DNA of 9,686 nucleotides from Deltaproteobacteria bacterium (GTDB taxonomy: Bacteria > Desulfobacterota > Syntrophia > Syntrophales > Smithellaceae), in NCBI GenBank assembly GCA_011046295.1, contig DSAV01000153.1, positions 1 to 9,686 on the forward strand. Reading direction: 5' to 3'. This document shows, piece after piece, positions 7,246 to 9,686 of this stretch. Position numbers and translations under genes: made by a program. The stretch's first letter is position 1. Each line of letters opens with the position of its first letter. The notes below the pieces were generated by a model. It was not told where the DNA came from and did not search any database. It worked only from the letters and a program-made list of their open reading frames with translations.

Positions 7246-9084
7246 CTATCCTACCCTGACATTGAGCGTGAAATGAAGCACCTGGCTTCTTCTGAAATCG
7301 GAAAAATTGCTTTTTTGTACCGCGATATCACTGAACATCGGTGAATTTTCCAACTTCATGACATATTGCGCCAATAATGATTCCAGCATATCGCGCTCAC
7401 CCAAGATAACTCCTTCTATCAACATGCTGCCCGTTATCCTTGAGGCCGCTTTACCCGGCCCGGCCGCGTTTGAATTATTTACCGGAGCCGTTATTTGGAC
7501 ATTAATAATTTTTATATTGCCGGGAGTAACCGCCGCAACTTCGCCGATGGCCGCCACTCCCAAATACCGGTGCGCATATTGACGAGTATCAACGCTGTTC
7601 TTTTTTACTTCCGCAGCCATTTTGGATATCATTTCAGTTGATAAAACAGGATTATGCATAGATAAACTGTTTTCCAGCCTGACTTTTTTCGCCCCCAGGC
7701 TTTTTGCCTCCAGAGCCTGATAAAATATCGCTGCCAGACAAATTATCAGGACCGCCGCAAAGGCGACGAAAATACTTCTGTTGATACGGGCAACGCGGAT
7801 TTCCCTGTTTTTTTCAGCATAAGTAAAAATTGCGTTGGGCGTGCGCGAGTTGTCGGAAAGCGCCAGACCCAAAGCGGGAACAAGCGACATTCTTTCCGAA
7901 AAAGATAATGATTCTGCGGCAGAATACGTATGCCCGCCAAACGGGTCAAAAAAATCCGCTTCTATTGCCATTTGGTCGCCCATATAAATTACAAGGGCAT
8001 TGTAGGAATTCAAGCTTGAAGAAACATACAGTTTTTCGACCTTTTCATAACCCACTGAAGAAGTATAATATTGCAGTGTCCTTTCAACCTGGCGGGCAAG
8101 CCTCTCCCAAACGGGAAAAATAATTTCCAGTATTTCATCTTCCCTCAAACCGTAACCAGCGTCCGAGCTGTCCAATTTTTCTGAATCGGGCCCAAGGCTG
8201 AAAAGTATCTTTTTCGCCTCGTGTGTCTGGATTGTCGTATGACCGGTTTTTTCGGAAAAAAAATCCACAATTGCTTCGACCATGCTGCTCGTACCGGTTT
8301 TTATGCCGCGCGTCATGGTCAAATTATCTTTTTTGTAAATATCAATGCGGGAAAAGTCGTTTCCGATAAATAAACTGGCGTACGTTTCCTCTTCCGGTAA
8401 AAACCACCGGGAACGGAAAATATTCTGCAGGACAAAAGGCGCTATTGTTATTCCGTCAAGGGGTACGCCGATTTCCGCAAATATCTTTTTCACATTTTCA
8501 ACTTGCGAACGGGGAGCCGTGTAAACCATCACCAGGTATTTGGGAAGTCCCTGATCCGTTACCTCGCCTTGCAGCTCATAATCAAAAATCGAATCCTTTT
8601 CGTCAAATGCTGTTTCTCTTTTCGCCGTCCAATAAATTACATTTTCCAGCTGCTTTTTAGGCACACGCGGAATTTTCAGGTAATTGACATTTACTTCTCC
8701 CGCCGGCATCATCGTCCAAATACTGCAAGTGGAAAATGAACCGCAAAACGAGGTTAAGGTGGATTTCAAAAGAGATTTGAATTCTGCGGAATTTCCCGCC
8801 GTCAAATGGCCGTACCTGACAATTTTATGATCAAGTAAAAGAGGCCTGCCGTCCGAAGATTTGAGAGTTTTGGCCAAACCGATGAAACCTGGCCCCAGGT
8901 CAACGCCTATTGTATAGCGTTTCGCGCCTGAGGGACGGCGCGCCGCGGAAATATCCAATATTTTTGCCGCTTTCTTAGGTGCGTACTTGGGGTGGCTTTC
9001 CTGGGCGTTAATTGACGGGGGGCTTTTGCCCCTTATGACGTTGAGAAGCTTCTCGGTAGAGTTGATATCGTCTTTTTTTGCCAA
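7246..9084 (-). CDS. PilM-PilN fusion (MshI/GspL-like): actin-like cytoplasmic domain, TM, periplasmic PilN domain
   Basis: Inner-membrane alignment component of 612 residues. It starts at TTG 9084, seven bases after AAGGAG; no in-frame ATG lies before the first domain. Residues 1-55 are a basic, low-complexity extension. Residues about 56-410 form a PilM-like actin fold: IGVDLGPGFIGLAK (59-72), LKIPRVPKKQLENVIYWTAK (126-145), YTAPRSQVENVKKIFAEIGV (188-207) and LFIGNDFSRIDIY (238-250). A TM lies near 437-456. The periplasmic part (457-612) is a PilN-like helix plus alpha/beta domain (PGNIKIINVQI; ERDMLESLLAQYV). PilM and PilN are usually separate genes; one chain with this topology is like GspL. 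The Asp of the second phosphate motif appears replaced by Phe (LFIGNDFS against the usual DIG...T), so ATP binding is doubtful. It heads the operon and is followed by its expected PilO partner. Confidence 0.92.
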   Translation of the reverse strand: MAKKDDINSTEKLLNVIRGKSPPSINAQESHPKYAPKKAAKILDISAARRPSGAKRYTIGVDLGPGFIGLAKTLKSSDGRPLLLDHKIVRYGHLTAGNSAEFKSLLKSTLTSFCGSFSTCSIWTMMPAGEVNVNYLKIPRVPKKQLENVIYWTAKRETAFDEKDSIFDYELQGEVTDQGLPKYLVMVYTAPRSQVENVKKIFAEIGVPLDGITIAPFVLQNIFRSRWFLPEEETYASLFIGNDFSRIDIYKKDNLTMTRGIKTGTSSMVEAIVDFFSEKTGHTTIQTHEAKKILFSLGPDSEKLDSSDAGYGLREDEILEIIFPVWERLARQVERTLQYYTSSVGYEKVEKLYVSSSLNSYNALVIYMGDQMAIEADFFDPFGGHTYSAAESLSFSERMSLVPALGLALSDNSRTPNAIFTYAEKNREIRVARINRSIFVAFAAVLIICLAAIFYQALEAKSLGAKKVRLENSLSMHNPVLSTEMISKMAAEVKKNSVDTRQYAHRYLGVAAIGEVAAVTPGNIKIINVQITAPVNNSNAAGPGKAASRITGSMLIEGVILGERDMLESLLAQYVMKLENSPMFSDIAVQKSNFSDFRRSQVLHFTLNVRVG

Positions 9085-9091
9085 AATAGTG

Positions 9092-9097
9092 CTCCTT
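9092..9097 (-). promoter_or_regulatory. Ribosome binding site fixing the TTG start of the PilM-PilN gene
   Basis: Minus strand reads AAGGAG, then CACTATT (seven bases), then TTG GCA AAA. The nearby ATG at 9100 is out of frame with the protein and overlaps the site. Confidence 0.8.
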
Positions 9098-9129
9098 CAT
9101 TTTTTTCAAAAAAACTGAGGTGCGTCAAT

Positions 9130-9206
9130 ATTTTGTGAATTTTATCAACGTATTTCATTTTATGCAACATATTTTGTTGATAATCTGCAAAATTTTGTGA
9201 TTTTTA
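9130..9206. repeat. ATTTTGT-type repeats around the pilus operon promoter
   Basis: Plus-strand copies are ATTTTGTGAATTTTA (9130-9144) and ATTTTGTGATTTTTA (9192-9206), identical at 14 of 15 bases, with a third shorter copy ATTTTGTTGA (9171-9180) between them. Starts are 41 and 21 bases apart, near four and two helical turns. Two copies sit in dyads: CAACA-TATTT-TGTTG (9165-9179) and CAAAATTTTG (9188-9197). The first long copy covers the -10 box and the dyad touches the -35 box. This looks like an operator set for an unknown regulator, though the AT-rich setting weakens the case. Confidence 0.45.
9139..9167 (-). promoter_or_regulatory. Predicted operon promoter (TTGCAT, 17 bases, TAAAAT with extended TG)
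   Basis: On the minus strand a -35 box TTGCAT (9167-9162) is followed after 17 bases by a -10 box TAAAAT (9144-9139), preceded by TGA, which makes an extended -10. Transcription would begin near 9132, giving a leader of about 48 bases that contains the ribosome site at 9097. It is the best sigma-70-like match in the gap before the seven pilus genes. Repeats of ATTTTGT type overlap both boxes. Prediction by eye only. Confidence 0.5.
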
Positions 9207-9239
9207 ATTAGCTGATTTTATTAGTTTTATTTTTGATCT

Positions 9240-9258
9240 ATTAGAGATGATATCTAAT
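9240..9258. promoter_or_regulatory. 19-base dyad upstream of the pilus promoter, possible operator
   Basis: ATTAGAGATGATATCTAAT is a dyad centred on G9249, with eight of nine base pairs matching (one G/A mismatch). It lies about 73 bases upstream of the predicted -35 box and is unrelated in sequence to the ATTTTGT repeats. No U-run follows on either strand, so it is more likely a protein site than a terminator. Function unknown. Confidence 0.4.
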
Positions 9259-9296
9259 CTGGGTGGCTTAAAAATAAATTTAACGCTTTCATTATT

Positions 9297-9330
9297 AAAA
9301 AAGGAGCGTTTTTAAGTAAAAACAAGCGCC
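9297..9330 (-). terminator. Probable intrinsic terminator of the tRNA unit
   Basis: Read on the minus strand, GGCGCTTGTTTTT, loop ACTT, then AAAAACGCTCC form an imperfect hairpin (GTTTTT/AAAAAC core with a partly paired GC base) followed by six T. It begins 12 bases after the 3' end of tRNA-Cys. The stem is weak, so some read-through into the pilus operon is possible. Confidence 0.5.
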
Positions 9331-9341
9331 TGGCAATTCTT

Positions 9342-9417
9342 TGGAGGCGGCATCCGGATTCGAACCGGAGAATAACGGTTTTGCAGACCGCTGCCTTAGC
9401 CACTTGGCTATGCCGCC
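9342..9417 (-). tRNA. tRNA-Cys (anticodon GCA), CCA encoded
   Basis: Minus-strand cloverleaf. The acceptor is GGCGGCA/TGCCGCC, the D stem GCC/GGC, the anticodon stem GCGGT/ACCGT with loop CTGCAAA giving anticodon GCA, and the T stem TCCGG/CCGGA with loop TTCGAAT. The discriminator is U73, as expected for tRNA-Cys, and CCA is encoded (9344-9342). It lies eleven bases or fewer after tRNA-Gly and is probably cotranscribed with it. Confidence 0.96.
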
Positions 9418-9426
9418 ATAAAAAAA

Positions 9427-9501
9427 TGGAGCGGGCGAACGGATTTGAACCGTCGACGTCTACCTTGGCAAGGTAGCACTCTACCGCTGAGTTACGCCCG
9501 C
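9427..9501 (-). tRNA. tRNA-Gly (anticodon GCC), CCA encoded
   Basis: Minus-strand cloverleaf. The acceptor is GCGGGCG/CGCCCGC, the D stem ACTC/GAGT, the anticodon stem CTACC/GGTAG with loop TTGCCAA giving anticodon GCC, and the T stem GACGG/CCGTT with loop TTCAAAT. The discriminator is U and CCA is encoded (9429-9427). It is first in the two-tRNA unit, behind a good promoter. Confidence 0.96.
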
Positions 9502-9520
9502 TCTTTAAAGCGAATTTTTA

Positions 9521-9548
9521 ACTATATTAAAATGAACCAACTTGTCAA
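9521..9548 (-). promoter_or_regulatory. Predicted promoter of the tRNA-Gly/tRNA-Cys unit
   Basis: On the minus strand a perfect -35 TTGACA (9548-9543) is followed after 16 bases by TATAGT (9526-9521). Transcription would start near 9514, about 13 bases before the mature 5' end of tRNA-Gly, a usual leader length for a stable-RNA promoter. Confidence 0.7.
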
Positions 9549-9568
9549 TAAAAAATGTTTCATCCGAA

Positions 9569-9639
9569 TTGCCTCAAATAAAATGTTACCGAAGGGGTTG
9601 ATAAAAGAGGTTCGTTGCCTCAAAAACCGATGTTACCGA
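9569..9639 (+). repeat. Two copies of a composite direct repeat before the right-edge gene
   Basis: TTGCCTCAAA plus ATGTTACCGA occurs at 9569-9578/9583-9592 and again at 9615-9624/9630-9639. Both halves are exact, and the spacers between halves are four and five bases. The period is 46-47 bases. This could be a set of transposase-binding sites in the end of an insertion sequence, or operators for the gene starting at 9668. Confidence 0.6.
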
Positions 9640-9667
9640 GAAGAGAATCGGAAACGGAGGTTTTTAT

Positions 9668-9686
9668 ATGAGTCCCCAGGCTAAGG
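9668..9686 (+). CDS. 5' end of a plus-strand gene (MSPQAK...), product unknown, possibly a transposase
   Basis: Only six codons are visible (ATG AGT CCC CAG GCT AAG). The start is convincing because GGAGG (9656-9660) stands seven bases before the ATG. It runs away from the tRNA genes, divergent from everything else in the window. The first residues resemble my recollection of the N-terminus of some integrase-type transposases of Deltaproteobacteria, and repeats lie just upstream. Six residues cannot prove a family, so the product is left open. Confidence 0.5.

Noticed and set aside
9085..9341. Sigma-54 promoter before the pilus operon
   Set aside because: No TGGC-N8-TTGC type match with correct GG/GC spacing was found; the sigma-70-like boxes at 9139-9167 fit better.
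9445..9684. Plus-strand reading frame spanning the tRNA-Gly gene
   Set aside because: It begins inside tRNA-Gly antisense, has no ribosome site and is out of frame with the well-placed ATG at 9668.
1..9686. CRISPR array, toxin-antitoxin pair, defence system or prophage genes
   Set aside because: No regular spaced repeats and no such genes were seen; all long frames belong to the pilus cluster.

Overview
The window reads almost entirely on the minus strand. It holds a gene cluster for a type IV pilus machine of the MSHA (mannose-sensitive haemagglutinin) class, also related to type II secretion. Two tRNA genes lie upstream, and at the right edge a divergent gene begins. GC is moderate in the genes and low between them. 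Gram-negative parts are present (outer-membrane secretin, lipoprotein signal, inner-membrane alignment proteins). The mixed MSHA/T2SS character is common in Deltaproteobacteria (Desulfobacterota, for example syntrophic or sulfate-reducing lineages). That assignment is inference from gene style; no species marker is visible.

Transcription order, right to left: tRNA-Gly(GCC) and tRNA-Cys(GCA) form a small unit with its own promoter (9521-9548) and a probable terminator (9297-9330). An AT-rich 257-base gap follows, with a promoter of extended -10 type, a set of ATTTTGT-containing repeats and a 19-base dyad. Seven closely spaced genes come next: a fused PilM-PilN protein (9084-7246), a PilO-like protein (7241-6705), a PilP-like protein (6691-6197), the secretin MshL (6173-4554), an ExeA/MshM-type AAA+ ATPase with a TM, a LysM-like and a SPOR-like region (4522-2945), the MshE-type assembly ATPase (2919-1213), and the MshG/PilC/GspF platform protein (1197 to the left edge, missing only its last residues). 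Spacers are 4-31 bases, so this is probably one operon.

The order matches mshI-J-K-L-M-E-G of gamma-proteobacterial MSHA loci, but mshN is absent and the I gene is a PilM+PilN fusion with GspL-like topology. How the parts would work together: the ATPase and platform protein drive pilin assembly in the inner membrane, the fused PilM/N, PilO and PilP proteins bridge the periplasm, the secretin forms the exit pore, and the ExeA-like protein probably helps secretin insertion or anchors it to peptidoglycan. The assembly ATPase carries a clear tandem MshEN c-di-GMP-binding motif, so pilus function is probably under second-messenger control. Pilin genes would be expected beyond the left edge.

The right end (9569-9686) has two copies of a composite direct repeat and then a good ribosome site with the first codons of a plus-strand gene (MSPQAK...). 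This may be the left end of an insertion sequence, but too little is present to be sure. I saw nothing pointing to a wholly unknown system. The most interesting points are the domain fusions, the c-di-GMP input and the upstream control region.
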